Shown: positions 1 to 11,754, numbered from the stretch's first letter. The stretch is DNA of 64,000 nt from Gambelia wislizenii (GCA_030847615.1 JAUMIR010000001.1:380538687-380602686); one strand, 5' to 3'. Numbers and translations: made by a program. Notes: a model not told the origin generated them from the letters alone.

Positions 1-223
1 CCACCAAGACACTGTGGCAAACTGCTTGCTTAACACTTTCCCAGCCTGCCTGCTACTTTTCCAGTGTACTCTCCAAAGCCAAACTGCTGCTGCTTCTATG
101 AGAATAAACATGGAACTGGAACTCCCATGTGGAGAAAAGCAATTTGGGGATGAGGAGTGCTAGCAGAAAGAGCCTTCTTTTGGTGATCATTCCTCCTCCT
201 CCTCCTTTACTATTTATTGTTTA

Positions 224-533
224 GGAGATTATCAGATGCATCCATAAAGTACCTTAGGAGAACACCAGGACAAGGTGTCTGTCCCACAAACAGGACCTGG
301 TTTCACATGTCCTCATGCTCATTGCATTCTGCTCCTGTGCTTCAGCAGTTTGTAGGGCAGCACTTTTCATTGACGGGAGTTCCCTGACAATGAAAAACAC
401 CTTACTAACTGCTGAAGCACAGGAGCAGAATGCAACGAGCACGAGGATGTGGGAAACCAGGTCCTGTTCACGGGACAGAAACGTTGTCCTGGCATTCTCC
501 TAAGGTACTTTATAGATGTGTCTAATAATCTCC
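224..533. mobile_element. Hairpin MITE, 310 bp, PIF/Harbinger-like ends
   Basis: The two halves are imperfect reverse complements over roughly 150 bp each, meeting near 375-385, so a single strand could fold into one long hairpin. The ends read GGAGATTATCAGA and its complement. The element is flanked by TTA at 221-223 and 534-536, a 3-bp target duplication. Elements at 7905-8486 and 20762-21330 have the same terminal motif. A 3-bp TNA-type duplication fits the PIF/Harbinger superfamily, but no transposase is present, so that assignment is inferred. The open frames in it are mirror images of each other and are not genes. Confidence 0.75.
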
Positions 534-536
534 TTA

Positions 537-1947
537 GTTTTTAAAAACAATGGTAGCTAACAAAAGAAGAGGCTCCAGACTTAGCTAGAAGGCTGGCTTT
601 GTGGACTGTGGCAGGGAAGGAGGAGGAGAGGCAAGATGCCATTGTGTCACGTAGGCTGGCTCTCCTTAGTGCAGACGGGACAACCAGACAATCAGGGATC
701 GCCTGGTTCTCTGGGGATGGGACTTTGCCAAACTAGGATGAAGTCTTTGACTCTGGGACACTGGGGGAATCTAAAAGCAGCTCCTCAGCCAGTTAGTCTT
801 TGACCTTTAGCACATTTAAAATAATAGCTCAAAACATATAACCAGTGGCATATGGAAAAATAAGATTAAAAAGGAGAAAAACAATAGAGGAAACAGCAGC
901 ACTCAATTCAGGAGGATCCAACAGTCCAGCTGATTGGATGAGATCCTGGCCTGAAAGTGCTTCGTGGATAAGCCACCTACCCACGGGGCAATTGTCCACA
1001 GATCCTCACAGCTCCTGACAGACAGAAAAGACCTCACTCTTTTTACTACCAACCAAATATGACATTAGTAAAAACAGATCTTGAAACCAATCCAGGTTCT
1101 CCATGTTTCCTATACTTTTAAACAAGCTAAGGAGTCAAACTGATTAAAACTGAGTAAATAATTTCTATTGGAAGGTTAGGGTTATTTCACATGATAAATT
1201 ATAGCACTTGGGGTGTTTTGTCCTTTTGGGATGAGGGGCATCTCTCACCAAGTTGAACAGCCATATTATGTGCTTGAGTGTAAGCACTCTATTCTGGCTT
1301 GGAATTGCTCCTTAATTGAGATTGGATGAGGAAGATGTGTGAGAAAGCCATAGGGCAAGTGGGTGAAACTAATATATACATTGAACCACAGGCATGATGG
1401 TATTGCTTAAGAACATGCTTATAACACTGCCCTGTAACATTGTGCACCTGCCCATTGCTCAACAGAATGCTTCAAAATTCACCCATTAGCTAATCCATGT
1501 TTCAACCTGCTCTCTCAAAACCTCCTCAGTTCAGTAGTGGAGGTCTTGTCTAAGCTCACGTTTTCTGTATATGGATCATTGAGAAGGATGCAGATAGCAC
1601 GAACTTGTTTGGGTTGGGTTTTTTTGTTTTTGTTTTTTAATGTAAGGGCAGCACTGTTGAAAAGTAAGATCTTTAAATGAATGGGAAGCTAAGGACAGGC
1701 TGGGAAAGTTACTTATTTGGATTACAACTTAGAAGCATTGTGTATTGCAATACCTGTTCTAGTTTTCCTCAAACAGTGTCTGTTTCTTTCTCCTGAGATC
1801 AGGACTGGTTGCAACATTTTAAAACATAATCTACAAATACTCTTGAAAAATGTAGCTTGTGGAACAGTACAACATATATAAAACAAATTTCACCCTATTG
1901 CAACAAACCTGTTATGCTATAATAGATATGCTAGTGGTTGTTTCTCG
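537..1947. other. No gene recognised
   Basis: No convincing coding segment, repeat or RNA gene was recognised. Only A/T-rich tracts are visible, for example near 1619-1640. Confidence 0.5.
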
Positions 1948-2488
1948 TTACACAAGTATAACATTATGGACTTTTTCGGACAAAGAAAAAACAACGCTAG
2001 CAGCCTCACCACGTTGCAAGGCTGCAGCGCTGCAGGGCATCCGTTTCGCATGACGCCCATCCCTAGCAGTACTGTTGCAGTACCGCTGGGACATTTGAGC
2101 GTTATATTTCGGCAATTTTTACTCACGATCGTTGATTGTGAGTAAAAATTTGCTAAATATAATGCTCAAATGTCCCAGCGGTACTGCAACAGTACCGCTA
2201 GGAACGGGCATCATGCGAAACGGATGCCCTGCAGCGCTGCAGCCTTGCAACGTGGCGAGGTTGCTAGCGTTGTTTTTTCTTTGTCCGAAAAAGTCCTATG
2301 ATTCCACTTTGACTGCCATGGTTCCATCCTATGAAATCCTGAGATCTGCAGTTTAGGGAAGGGCATTTAGAATTCTCAGCCAGACAATTCTAGTGCCTCA
2401 CCAAACTACCAGCCCCAGCAGACCACACGATATAAGTTGCATGGCTGTTAAAGTGGAACCATTGCACCATAATTCTGTAGTGTGTAAG
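1948..2488. mobile_element. Palindromic MITE (family 2), interrupted
   Basis: A short palindromic repeat whose body carries the motif ATTCCACTTTGACTGCCATGG and ends near 2488 in a complementary stretch (GTTAAAGTGGAACC followed by a TAGTGTGTAA end). Related copies lie at 4976-5191, 9868-10066, 57045-57235 and 57619-57840. A second MITE (1968-2296) has inserted into its left end and split it. Superfamily is not certain; hAT-like is a guess. Confidence 0.6.
1968..2296. mobile_element. Hairpin MITE, 329 bp, nested in another MITE
   Basis: Near-perfect inverted repeat with arms of about 160 bp joined near 2124-2136, where TTTTTACTCAC pairs with GTGAGTAAAAA. Ends are GGACTTTTTCGGAC and its complement. 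TAT occurs on both sides (1965-1967 and 2297-2299); deleting the element and one TAT restores a continuous family-2 MITE, so the boundaries are well supported. It resembles the elements at 224-533 and 11755-12064 in size, fold and end motif. Confidence 0.8.
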
Positions 2489-2866
2489 GGACTCAAAGTA
2501 ATTAAAGTAGACTAAAAAATGTTCCTCAGTAGAGCTGGTAGGCATCTCTCATATCAAGTCCCAGAGACATTCAAAGTTCAGCTGTAGTATACTGTATATC
2601 AATCTTCCCAGAATACATTGTTGCAGACTCTTTTGTTGCCTGTTGTTGTCCCTAAAAACCAGATGATTGAGGTGATTCTATGACACAGTGTGGGAGGTGG
2701 TGGTGAAGGGCTGCAAAAAGAGTGATTTAGTGAAAATCACTCTCATTCTTCTACTATGAGCTTCTACTGAATTTCAGCCCCTTCTGTTAAAACAAGTAGC
2801 CTTTTCTTTAGAGAAGAGGTACTGAATCTAACCCCTCTCTTTATGTACATATACATTTCTGCTATA

Positions 2867-3086
2867 CAGTAGGCCCCGTGGATACCGAAAACTGTGGATA
2901 ATAGTGAACGCCATTGAAAATAATGGGACTTCTGGTTTAAAATACCATAGAGTTGCCTTGGGGGACTTAGAAAATGGCTAGAGAAGACACATTTTCTAAG
3001 AAGACTCTATGGTAGGTGTGCTGTTTTGTGTCCCATGGATAATTTAATCAGTAGATAATGAATCAGTGGATACAGGGCTCCTACTG
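2867..3086. mobile_element. Mariner/Tigger-like MITE, 220 bp
   Basis: Starts CAGTAGGCCCCGTGGATACC and ends with a near complement finishing CCTACTG, with TA on each side (2865-2866 and 3087-3088). TA target sites and CAG termini are typical of the Tc1/mariner-Tigger group. Relatives with the same ends lie at 13485-13717, 21815-22186 and 34715-34832. Non-coding. Confidence 0.7.
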
Positions 3087-3134
3087 TATACACAGATATA
3101 GATATACTGTCACAAACATGTTTTAGAAAGACCT

Positions 3135-3571
3135 GGGCCTTGTCTAAATGGGCTGTTTATTCTATCTTGTCCTCATGGCCCCCAAGGCAAAGATGGGGGA
3201 AGATGGGGTAAAGCCCGTTAAACCATTATATAAAAATAGTCAGGAAAAAAAAAAGTCTCAGGTGAAAAAACCACGTTGGGCCCTGCATGATTGCAGGAGC
3301 CCATACCAGCATGCCAGTCCATCACTACAGCTGCCATCCACATCACTCTTCTGAAGCCAGGAATGAGTCCCACAGCACGTGCTGTGGGCTGGCTTCCTGG
3401 CTTTGGAGAGAGTGATGTGGATGGCTGTGGTGGCGGCTGCAGAGATGGGCTGGCATGCCAGTATGGACTCCATCCCATTTTGTTTAAGTAATGGGGGAGG
3501 AATGGGCTGAATCCACAGCCGGAATATGCTGGCGGGGAGCCAGCGTACTCTGGCCCATGTAGATGAGCCCC
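3135..3571. mobile_element. Palindromic repeat, about 437 bp
   Basis: The outer ends are imperfect complements (GGGCCTTGTCTAAATGGGC on the left; the complement of the right end is GGGGCTCATCTACATGGGCC). Inside is a long inverted repeat with arms of about 75 bp (3297-3373 and 3380-3473) around the perfect palindrome CCACAGCACGTGCTGTGG. No target duplication was identified. The overlapping open frames (up to 163 codons) are by-products of the hairpin. Confidence 0.55.
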
Positions 3572-3780
3572 TGCTGAAGTTATCAGTATACTGGGACAGC
3601 ATAGTCTCCAATGCATCAGCTTCCAGAGCTTGTTCCATGTTTGACTTCTTGTATTTTGTGCAAACTTTGCCCTGAGCAAAGATTCTGTATGAGCTTTTGA
3701 AAAAGGTTGTGACTTCCTTTCTCACTTGGTTGATGGAGTTTTTCACCACTGCAATTAAGAGGTCCTTGTTGATAGACCTT
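3572..3780 (-). other. Unassigned coding-like stretch
   Basis: On the minus strand an open stretch of about 65 codons from roughly 3770 down to 3572 has a protein-like composition with segments such as AVVKNSINQVRKEV and EQALEADALETML. It continues into the palindromic repeat below 3571, where the composition changes. No family was recognised. It could be a degraded transposon ORF or chance. Confidence 0.25.
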
Positions 3781-4975
3781 CCCCCTCTTCCAACTCAAGA
3801 CCTTCCTTTTTAGAGGGAGGTCCATAAAATCCCAAGAGTCCTATTATCATGGGTTAAGACAGACAACTCATTCTGTGACACTTGGTGGTTTTTCACTGAA
3901 TATTTAATTTAAACGCTGCCATGTATAGTCCACCAACAATGCACATCACTCTCTGATGCTTTGCTGTGATCATTCTTCCTGGATTAAACAATTGCAGTGT
4001 TACATCAACTGGTGAGCTGTCAAAGATTTTAGCTTTATTTGGTGCTATCTTTGGGTTTTTTTCTGATTAATGACTTTTTGCTTTTATAGTATAATATTGT
4101 GTTCTTTTAATGTTTTCTGTGACTTTATGTGGCATTCTAACAGAGCACCTAATAAAGTTGTTTATTTCTTTAAAAAAATCTGTAAATTATTCTACTGACA
4201 CTGATCTGTTCTTCATCTGTTAGACGTTGGAGATGTGAGAACGTCATGCAAGCCAATCTTGAATGTTCATTCTCTGAAATGTTCCCACATTACATTCCAC
4301 TGAAAATGGGTGAGGGGGAGGAGTCTATACTTTTAATCTAGCTATTTTTATTTCTTATAAGATTATGGTTGGGTAATTGTATTGTTTGAGTCAGTTAAGC
4401 CCAAACCAGTTAAACAAGTTCATATTACACTGCCTGCTCCTTTACCAAAAACTTTTTTTTTAAAAAAAGTGAAAGGATGAATTTTGTTAAGTAAATGGTG
4501 TCATTCAATGACTGTGAGATTTTTGTATTGTGGTTCCTAAACCAAATACTCCACATCATCCTGAGATGTAATATCTGACTCAGTGTTTTTTCAGTTCACA
4601 CAGATTTTGGTATTTTACTTGGAAAATATTTCAGTCTCACATTACTCCTTGCTTGGGGATGTTTTTCGCTCATTGAGGTAATGCTCTTTAAAGCTTGAGA
4701 GATGAGAAATTTCCACAACTCCCCAAACTTGTCTGAGAAATCAGGATTTCTCAAAGCAATAAAAAGAAAACTTTTCTGACATGATACAGTTTGTATTAAA
4801 TGTACATTGCTAAAATTGGGAGAATGCTGTAATTAAGTGATACATCCTTCATATATAGAAAGCCCCAAGTTCAGTCTTGGATGTCTCCAAGTAGAACTGG
4901 GAAAGACTTCTGACTGAAATCCTGGGACACCATAGTCCACCAATGCAGAACAGACAGTACTCAACTGGGGGCACA
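3781..4975. other. No gene recognised
   Basis: A/T-rich DNA without a recognised repeat or coding region. Confidence 0.5.
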
Positions 4976-5191
4976 GTCACATTATCCAATTATAGCACTG
5001 TAGGTCCACTTTAACTACCATGGTTCCATCCTATGGGAACTTGGGATTTGCAATTTAGGGAGCAGCATTTAGAATTCTCAGCCAGAGTGCCCGAGTGCCT
5101 CTTCAAACAACAGACCCTGGGATTCCATATGATGGAACCATGCCACATAAACAGTGCTATAATTGTGTAGTGTGAAGCAGTCCTGGATGTG
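4976..5191. mobile_element. Palindromic MITE (family 2)
   Basis: Ends are complementary (AATTATAGCACTGT on the left, ACAGTGCTATAATTGTGTAG on the right). The body has the family motif of a CCACTTTAACTACCATGG segment and its mirrored GATTCCATATGATGG segment. Non-coding. Confidence 0.65.
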
Positions 5192-5278
5192 CCAATGGTC
5201 TGACTTGCTATTAGGTAGCTTCTTAAGTTCCTATTTGCTATGCAGTACAAATCTGACAGCCATTCAATACTGAAAAAG

Positions 5279-5503
5279 TAGAATCATAGAATCATAGAAT
5301 TGTAGAGTTGGAAGAGACCACGAGGGCCATCCAGTCCAACCCCCTGCCACGCAGGAAATCTTGATCAAAGCACCCCCGACAGATGGCAATCCAGCCTCTG
5401 TTTAAAGACCTCCAAGGAAGGAGACCCCACCACGCTCCGAGGGAGTGTGTTCCACTGCTGAACAGCTCTTACTGTCAAAAAGTTCCTCCTTATATGTAAC
5501 TGC
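5279..5503 (-). mobile_element. CR1 LINE 3' end (truncated)
   Basis: Reads as the reverse complement of a CR1 tail. The terminal ATAGAATC direct repeats are at 5279-5300, followed by the untranslated tail and the end of ORF2 (mirror of the FLTVRAVRQWN and PSLEVFKQ segments). It is strongly 5'-truncated. Confidence 0.85.
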
Positions 5504-6430
5504 TGTTTATACTGCTGTTGTTATTTCATTGCTATGTATTTTAACTAGTACTTTTTATGCTTTAAATGAAAAAGTAAAAATTGCATGGTTCTTGGGGGCA
5601 AACCCACCCAAATACTTTTGTTTCTTTTCCTAGATAAATTTGTTGCTCATTTTGTTAACCTTTGTGCTACCTGATGAGTAAAAATGAATGAAAAGCCACA
5701 ACTGGTACAATTTGGGGTTGGTGGATTAGATTGAGGTTTTAGCCTCAGACAGGCTGTGGTGTGAAGAAATGTGTTTATCTCACACCCTTGACTCTTGACT
5801 CTTAGCAATCTCCCCACAGCTCCACATAAGAATTGCCCAGCCTCATAAGAGAATTCTGGCAAGTGTTCATGTGGTGATAGAAAAACTATATATGCCAGTT
5901 TTCTCTGTGGCTAATGACAGTGCGAAAGCGGAAGCTTCATATTGAATCAGGCAAACTTTAGAAGGATGATTTATTTTTAGATTTATTTTATAATGTTATG
6001 GGCCTTAAAAGAACAATTATAATCTTAAGAATTTAAGGCTGAAATCCTGTATAAATATATATGGGTATAAGTCCCAGGGAATGCAATGGGAGTCAACATA
6101 TATAGGACTGAGTCATAAACTATGCCTTGGCACAGCTGTTTATCAGCTCCCACAATATGAGGAAGTCGACATCCAAGCTAATGTCTGAAAAGGAAAAAAA
6201 AATTAGGCAGATAAGCTTTTCTTAAGTACACTTAGAACTGTGTCTTATTCAGAACTTGGAAAGACGTTTTTAAAAAGTAATTTGCTTTGTTACTCGATAC
6301 AACTTTAAAAAAACAAAAACAAACCCATTGCCATTACTCATTGCAGTGATGAAAATAAGTAACTTGTTAGGTTATTTGTTGGACTATTCTCATTACATTC
6401 CCATTACTTTCTGTTACTAAAAGCCCCTTT
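5504..6430. other. No gene recognised
   Basis: No supported gene or repeat boundary. Confidence 0.5.
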
Positions 6431-6556
6431 CTTTCTCTCTCTCTCTCTCTCTCTCTGGCTTTTCTTCGCAAACGAAGATTCAGGAAGGACTCATCCCGCA
6501 CTTTCTGCAAGCACGCTGATGACTGAAAAGGATTGGTAAGAAAAGGGCATTTGTGG
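6431..6556 (-). mobile_element. Zinc-finger LINE, 3' end
   Basis: On the minus strand this encodes the last residues of the same LINE ORF seen at 34208-34660 and 35047-36120 (SSACLQK then DESFLNLRLRRK). It then has the diagnostic small hairpin CTTCGTTTGCGAAG and a GA-repeat tail (the CT run at 6431-6458 on the plus strand). Severely 5'-truncated. Confidence 0.7.
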
Positions 6557-6812
6557 TTATTTGCCATCAAGTCGATGTCACCTTATGTTGACTCTATGAA
6601 TGAAAGATCTCCAAGAGCCCTGTCATCAGCTGCCTTGCTCAGGTCTTGAAAACTCAGGACTATGGCTTTCTTGATTGACTCAATCCACTTGTAGTGTGGT
6701 GTCCTTTTTTCCCCACTGCCTTCCACTTTGCTGAGCATTACTCTCTTTTCCAGTGAGTCATTTCATCACTTGATATGTCTAAAGTATGACTACCTCAGTT
6801 TAGTCATCAGAG
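6557..6812 (-). mobile_element. BovB-type RTE LINE fragment
   Basis: The minus strand encodes a decayed version of the RTE/BovB ORF C-terminus: MTKLR followed by SYF.HI, then a segment corresponding to RWIDSIKEA. Stops are present, so it is a relic. The 3' end near 6557-6580 (GACTTGATGGCAAATAA on the minus strand) resembles the BovB tail, the type that mobilises lizard tRNA SINEs. Confidence 0.65.
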
Positions 6813-7417
6813 AAGGGCATACAATTTGAAAAATTACTGTGAAAATGTTGATTAAAATGCCCTTTAAAAGTAATATTAGAAAGTAGCTAGAAATTGTTAC
6901 TCATTACACTGAGGAAGTAACTAGGCTTTGCTGGCTGGGGTTTCTGGCAGCTGTAGGAAAGAGAAACAACTCTCCCAAGCTCTGACTATATATTTGCTTC
7001 CACTCTACCCTTGTTGCAGGGGCAATATTTATTTATGTTTGTTTATATTAATTTATAAAGATCAGCACTGTGTGTGACTTGGATTATGACCACTACATAG
7101 TAAGACCCCCTCCTCTCCCTGTGAATTGGCCCTGATCCAGTCCAGCCCCCGCATCCTGCTAGGGGCCCAATATGATTCCTTCCTCTGCCCATGGCTGGTT
7201 TTTTTGTAATAGGAAAACACATCAGGAGTTCCAATTTGGTAAGTAGCCCTGAGAGCTTTCAAAAGTCTAAATGCCCACATGTGCAATATTTTGTGGCTAT
7301 TCCTCATAGTCATTATAGGTACAACTGGGAAAAAAGCAATTTGAAAGGGATTGTAAATGATATGAGCTAGTTATCTGCAACACAAGAAACTTTTGTTGTA
7401 GTATTTATGTAATTTTA
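6813..7417. other. No gene recognised
   Basis: No supported feature. The stretch around 7080-7200 is C/T-rich but not clearly a repeat. Confidence 0.5.
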
Positions 7418-7648
7418 AGTTGTTGAGTCCCTTCCAGTTATTTCTTACTTATGGTGACCCTAAGGTGATCCTATCATGGCTTCCCTTGACAAGATTTGTT
7501 CACAGGGAGTTTGCCTTTGTCTTCCTCTGAGGCTGAGGAAGTGTGACTTGCCAAGGTCACCCAGTAGGTTTCCATGGCTGAACGGGGATTCAAACCCAAT
7601 TCTCCCAGATTCGTACTCCAAAGTTCAAACCACTACACCACACTGATT
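7418..7648 (-). mobile_element. tRNA-derived SINE (lizard type)
   Basis: Reverse complement of a tRNA-headed SINE. The tRNA-like head with a B-box-like sequence (GGGTTTGAATCCCC on the minus strand) is at about 7585-7600. It is followed by the body seen in the other copies (CATGGAAACCTACTGGGTGA, then the CCTCAGAGG-like segment) and a tail toward 7418. It is not a functional tRNA gene. Confidence 0.8.
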
Positions 7649-7904
7649 CTTTAAATGCTAAATTAAGAGGTACATTTTTCATGGAGTGTAACTGTGTACA
7701 AAGTGTCCAAAAATCTAAAGATCTTATTCCAAACATAAAAATACAAATACAATACACAGACAGACAAAGTTTCCCAAATATTCAAGTACTCCCTAAAATA
7801 TAATATTAAATTGGGGCATTGCTGAACTGCAGAGCTGGTAAATAACTAGTTACTTGCAAATTGTACTTTCCCCTAATAACCAAGGTATAACTACATCATA
7901 TTAA
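7649..7904. other. No gene recognised
   Basis: No supported feature. Confidence 0.45.
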
Positions 7905-8486
7905 GGAGATTATCAGACATGGCTAATGTGGTGCCATACCGATGCCAGCAGAACACAAAAGGATGCCAATACCAGATGACGTTGTCCTTTTGCATTCTGC
8001 TGGCGTCATTATGATGTTTCTTTTTATTGACAGGCCGAGTCATCAATAGATCACCCATCCTGTTTTGGTGCCGGCATTGCTGGCGTGTAAAAACTCTGGC
8101 CATTTAACTCAAATGACTGCAGCTTCAATGAGCGGTCCTGCCAGAACATTTCTGGGTGAGATCATGACATCCAGGTAAGTGACACACTTTTTATGACCCT
8201 CCCCAGGTTACTTGTAAATTTTAAAGTGTGATTCTGTGCTTGGTGTAACTTTTTGTGTGTTATTTAACTTTTTATTTTTGAATTTCCCACGCTTGTGTCT
8301 CACAAGAACAGGCAGGATTTCAGTCCAGGAAGTGAATGGAGCTCTGTTAGAAGTCCGTTCATTCCTGGGCTGCCTGTTGATGGGAGAGAAGGTAAGTGTG
8401 ATGGGGAGTGTTATTGTGCCGGGACAGGGACAGGATTGGAGATTGTGGGATAGAAACGCTTTTTGCATTCCTGTCTGATAATCTCC
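7905..8486. mobile_element. Non-autonomous DNA transposon, 582 bp, PIF/Harbinger-like ends
   Basis: Terminal inverted repeats GGAGATTATCAGAC and GTCTGATAATCTCC are perfect over 14 bp. TAA at 7902-7904 and 8487-8489 is a 3-bp target duplication. The element aligns along much of its length with 20762-21330, including the segments GAGATCATGACATCCAGGT and GAGAAGGTAAGTG. Unlike the hairpin members it is not palindromic overall. Open frames of 60-94 codons on both strands do not match each other and show no conserved domain. It is probably a deletion derivative of an unseen autonomous transposon. Confidence 0.8.
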
Positions 8487-8565
8487 TAACACTGAAGCTT
8501 TTAAAGAGGATAACCACTCCTTTTAGCGATGTAACCGTAACTTTCAAAGTTACATTTGTAGTTTA

Positions 8566-8838
8566 CAGGGGTAGTGGTTTGAGTATTGGACTATGATTCT
8601 GGAGACCAGGGTTCAAGTCCTTGCTCAGCCATGGAAACCCACTTGGTGGCCTTGGGGAAGTCACACTCTTTCTTTTTTGCCTTTTTCACACTTTCTCAGC
8701 CTCAGAGGAAGGCAAAGGCAAACCCCCTCTGAACACATCTTGCCAAGAAAACCTCATGACAGGTTTGCCTTAGGGTCGCCATAAGTTAGGAATGACCTGA
8801 AGGCACACAACAACAACGACGACAACAACAACAACAAC
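8566..8838 (+). mobile_element. tRNA-derived SINE (lizard type)
   Basis: Starts with a tRNA-like head: A-box region around GTAGTGGTTTGAGTATTGG and B box GGTTCAAGTCC at 8610-8620. It then has the body with GGAAGTCACACTC and CCTCAGAGGAAGGC, and ends in a CAA/CGA-rich tail (8806-8838). RNA polymerase III internal promoter elements are recognisable. Full-length or nearly so. Confidence 0.85.
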
Positions 8839-9867
8839 AGCTTCACTAAATGGTTGAGGAAGGATATATAATTTATATCTCACTTTTCTCCTGAATGGAG
8901 CCATATCCCATGGTTCAAATGCTGGCTCATGCTGTACATCTTGCTTTGTTATGGGTGTTGTGGCAATAAGATGGATGGGAGGGGAACATATTTTGTACTA
9001 CAGGTTGTAGCATTCAGATTTTCTTCCAAAATGTTACCAAAATGAACTATTGATTTGCTTTTCTTAAGAAACAGGAAAGTAAAAAATTACTTTTAAAATT
9101 GTAACGATAAAATAAATTATAAAAACTATGGGAGCTTTTAATGATAACATAATAGTTAACATAAGAAGAAACATTTCATGCTCTGATTTGAAGTTTGAAG
9201 CAATAGCTGGGACTATTTTCCTGTTTGAGCAATCTTTACAATGAATTAAATAGCACCCAGTGCAGCAACAGCTTTAAGTAAGTGCATGAATGCCCCCCTG
9301 AGGTGAAAATGAGATAAGTGTGTTTGTTTTTTTTGTCTCTCATCTCCCCCACCCCATATTAGCTAAAGGTTAATAAGACCAGCTGTTTGATGTGTAAATG
9401 CTGAAAGACTTCTTTCTAATTTTGACTGCTGTCATTGGCTACAGTCCAAAGGCTGAGTTTTGACTTGTATTTCTTGTAGCTGAAGTGTTCACAGACAGAG
9501 GGAAATTTTCCTTGGCATAAGGAATGTTCATGAAAAGCTGGCAAAAAAAAAAACAAAACAAAACAAAAAAAACCTGCTTTGTTTTTGTTTTTAAATAAGA
9601 GAGGAAAATTAATCAAGAAACGATAGCCAATAGCAGTCAAGGTGTTGTTTTTTTTAAGTTACAAGAATTTATACAGCTGTTGGATTACTGTCTTCTGTTT
9701 GAGAGATTGTTAGCTAATTGCTGAGGATGATTGGTTGATAATCAGAGAGTTAGGAGATTGTTCTCTGAGACATGGAGGAATGGTGCAGTTTAACTATACA
9801 ACACAATCAGTGAACCTTCAAGATATTGCCACTCTGCAGCTCTCAGGATTCCACAGCATTGGCTATG
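8839..9867. other. No gene recognised
   Basis: No gene or classified repeat. An A-rich tract lies at 9541-9572. Confidence 0.5.
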
Positions 9868-10066
9868 GCATTATGATTCCGCTTCAACTGCTGTGGCAAT
9901 GTCAAATGGAATCCTGGGATTTGCAGTCTAGAGAGGGACACTTAGAATTCTCTGTCAAAGAGCTCTAGTGTTTCATTAAACTTCAAAACCCAGGATTCCA
10001 TAGGATGCAGCCATAGCAGCTAAAGTGGAATATAATTTTGTAATTGTGTAGTGTGAATGGGCCCCT
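9868..10066. mobile_element. Palindromic MITE (family 2)
   Basis: Contains the mirrored segments ATTCCGCTTCAACTGCTGTGG (left) and CCATAGCAGCTAAAGTGGAAT (right) that define this family, with AATTGTGTAGTGTGAA at the right end. Confidence 0.65.
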
Positions 10067-10707
10067 TGGCTAGGGCTGCTGGGAGTTATACTTCAACAAC
10101 ACATGTAGGAACACAGGGTTCCCGCTCTAAGAGCTTGGGACATTGTGGAGATAGTCTAAGGATTCTGGGAAGGTAACTCCCTCCCTCTCCAACCCAGCTA
10201 TGGTGTGTGTGTGTGTGTGTATGTATGAGAGTGTGTATGAGGAGAGAGGAAGAGGGGCTTTGAACAGAAGCAGAAACAGAATATGTTGGCTGACTACATC
10301 TTGTGAGTGTGCCTCCCGCCCTCTGAGAATGAGAGGTAAGATAGTAGATATGTTGTTTTATGTGTCTTGACATATGCTTGACTTGTCCATTTGTAGAAAA
10401 AAGAAAAGAAAAAAAGAAAGCATTAACAAGATACCAGAAATTTCCTGAGTTTCTTCCTCCAAAGAAAGTAAGGGCTTGTCTATATGAGGCCAAAAGAAAC
10501 TGATTGCTCTTCGCAGCAGCTGCTACTTGTCTTAAAGGTTTTACAGCCCCCATAAACTTTGCATGCCCTCTAATCAAGATGGCGGCTGTGAGTGAATTAA
10601 TCACATTTTTAAATCTGCTGCCATCAAACTTTATTTTTGAAAAACTATTTTTTTAAAAAAACTGTTTCCATGGTGCTCATAAGTGATACTTCACCTTTAC
10701 CCCCCCC

Positions 10708-10756
<49 letters not shown>

Positions 10757-11754
10757 ACCCCCTTTTATTGCCTTAGTGATGGTTCGTTAAGGTGAAAATT
10801 CAACATGGTGGCTCCGGGTACTTGCACTGTTAGCAAGCTCTACCCTGTGTTCGTCTAGCCAATCAGATTTGTGCTTCCTCTCATATGGGAAAGCAATTCA
10901 TATCAAATTGCTTGTCCCAATGACTGAGAATGCTCATTCCCCTTGCTGTTTTTTTTTTTAAAAAACTCTGGGAAAAGCCATGAAGGCTTTTCCTGCAGAG
11001 TTTTTGCCATGTTGGACCCCCCTCCTTCACAATATGGCAAAACAACATGGATTGCTATTGGGACATGTCGTCCTCTCCTTGCATTCCATGAGGAGTATTT
11101 TTGCCATTTAGACAACCCCCCAAACCCAGGTATCGCTGCCTCCTTGAACATCTCACTCCCTGGAGCCATGCAAAGTGCACAACTGTTGCTTTTCTCAGAC
11201 TGGGAGGTGCTTCTGCCAGAAAGGTTAGCAGAGCTGGCGTAGGTGTTGACCTATGACAAGGTTTTCACTATCCATTTTGGGTGGGATGGGGCATGTATGT
11301 GTGTGTGTGTGTGTGTTAGTAGCAAAAACTTGTGAGGGAATTCTTATGGCTATTGTAGAGGAAAAGATGAGGAAGAAGATGTAAAACCTCTTAAGTGGCA
11401 AAACTTGCATAGCAAATTGCTGTTCAGGATCAAGGGCGGGATTCAAAGAGATGTATTTCAGCATGGAGATCCCTTTTATCAAAGGAGGGAGAATAAAGGT
11501 AAAAGTTGCATTCAGTACACAGTGAGGGATATCACGAGTCATTCTTTTGGAGTATAGCCTTTATTATCATTGTAATTCAAAATAATGAATATTTAAGTTT
11601 GTCATAAGTTGTTTCTACAGCATTGTCATGGTAACTCATAAACAGAGTTACAAAGGAGCTAGCTAAATATTATATGTACGCAGCATAATGAAATCCCCGT
11701 ATAGTGGATCAGATACTTTGGTCCCTCAGGTGTTTTGGACTTCAACCCCACTTA
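10067..11754. other. No gene recognised; simple repeats
   Basis: Contains a GT run near 10203-10226, the GA run listed separately, and another GT run near 11295-11318. A segment beginning GGGCTTGTCTATATGAGGCC near 10472 resembles the start of the element at 3135, but no matching right end was found. Confidence 0.45.
10710..10752. repeat. (GA)n microsatellite
   Basis: About 21 GA dinucleotides after a short C run. Confidence 0.95.

Noticed and set aside
8566..8640. A tRNA gene
   Set aside because: It cannot form a full cloverleaf and is the head of a SINE.
10086..10604. 172-codon minus-strand frame
   Set aside because: It crosses a microsatellite, has no recognisable domain and no conserved composition.
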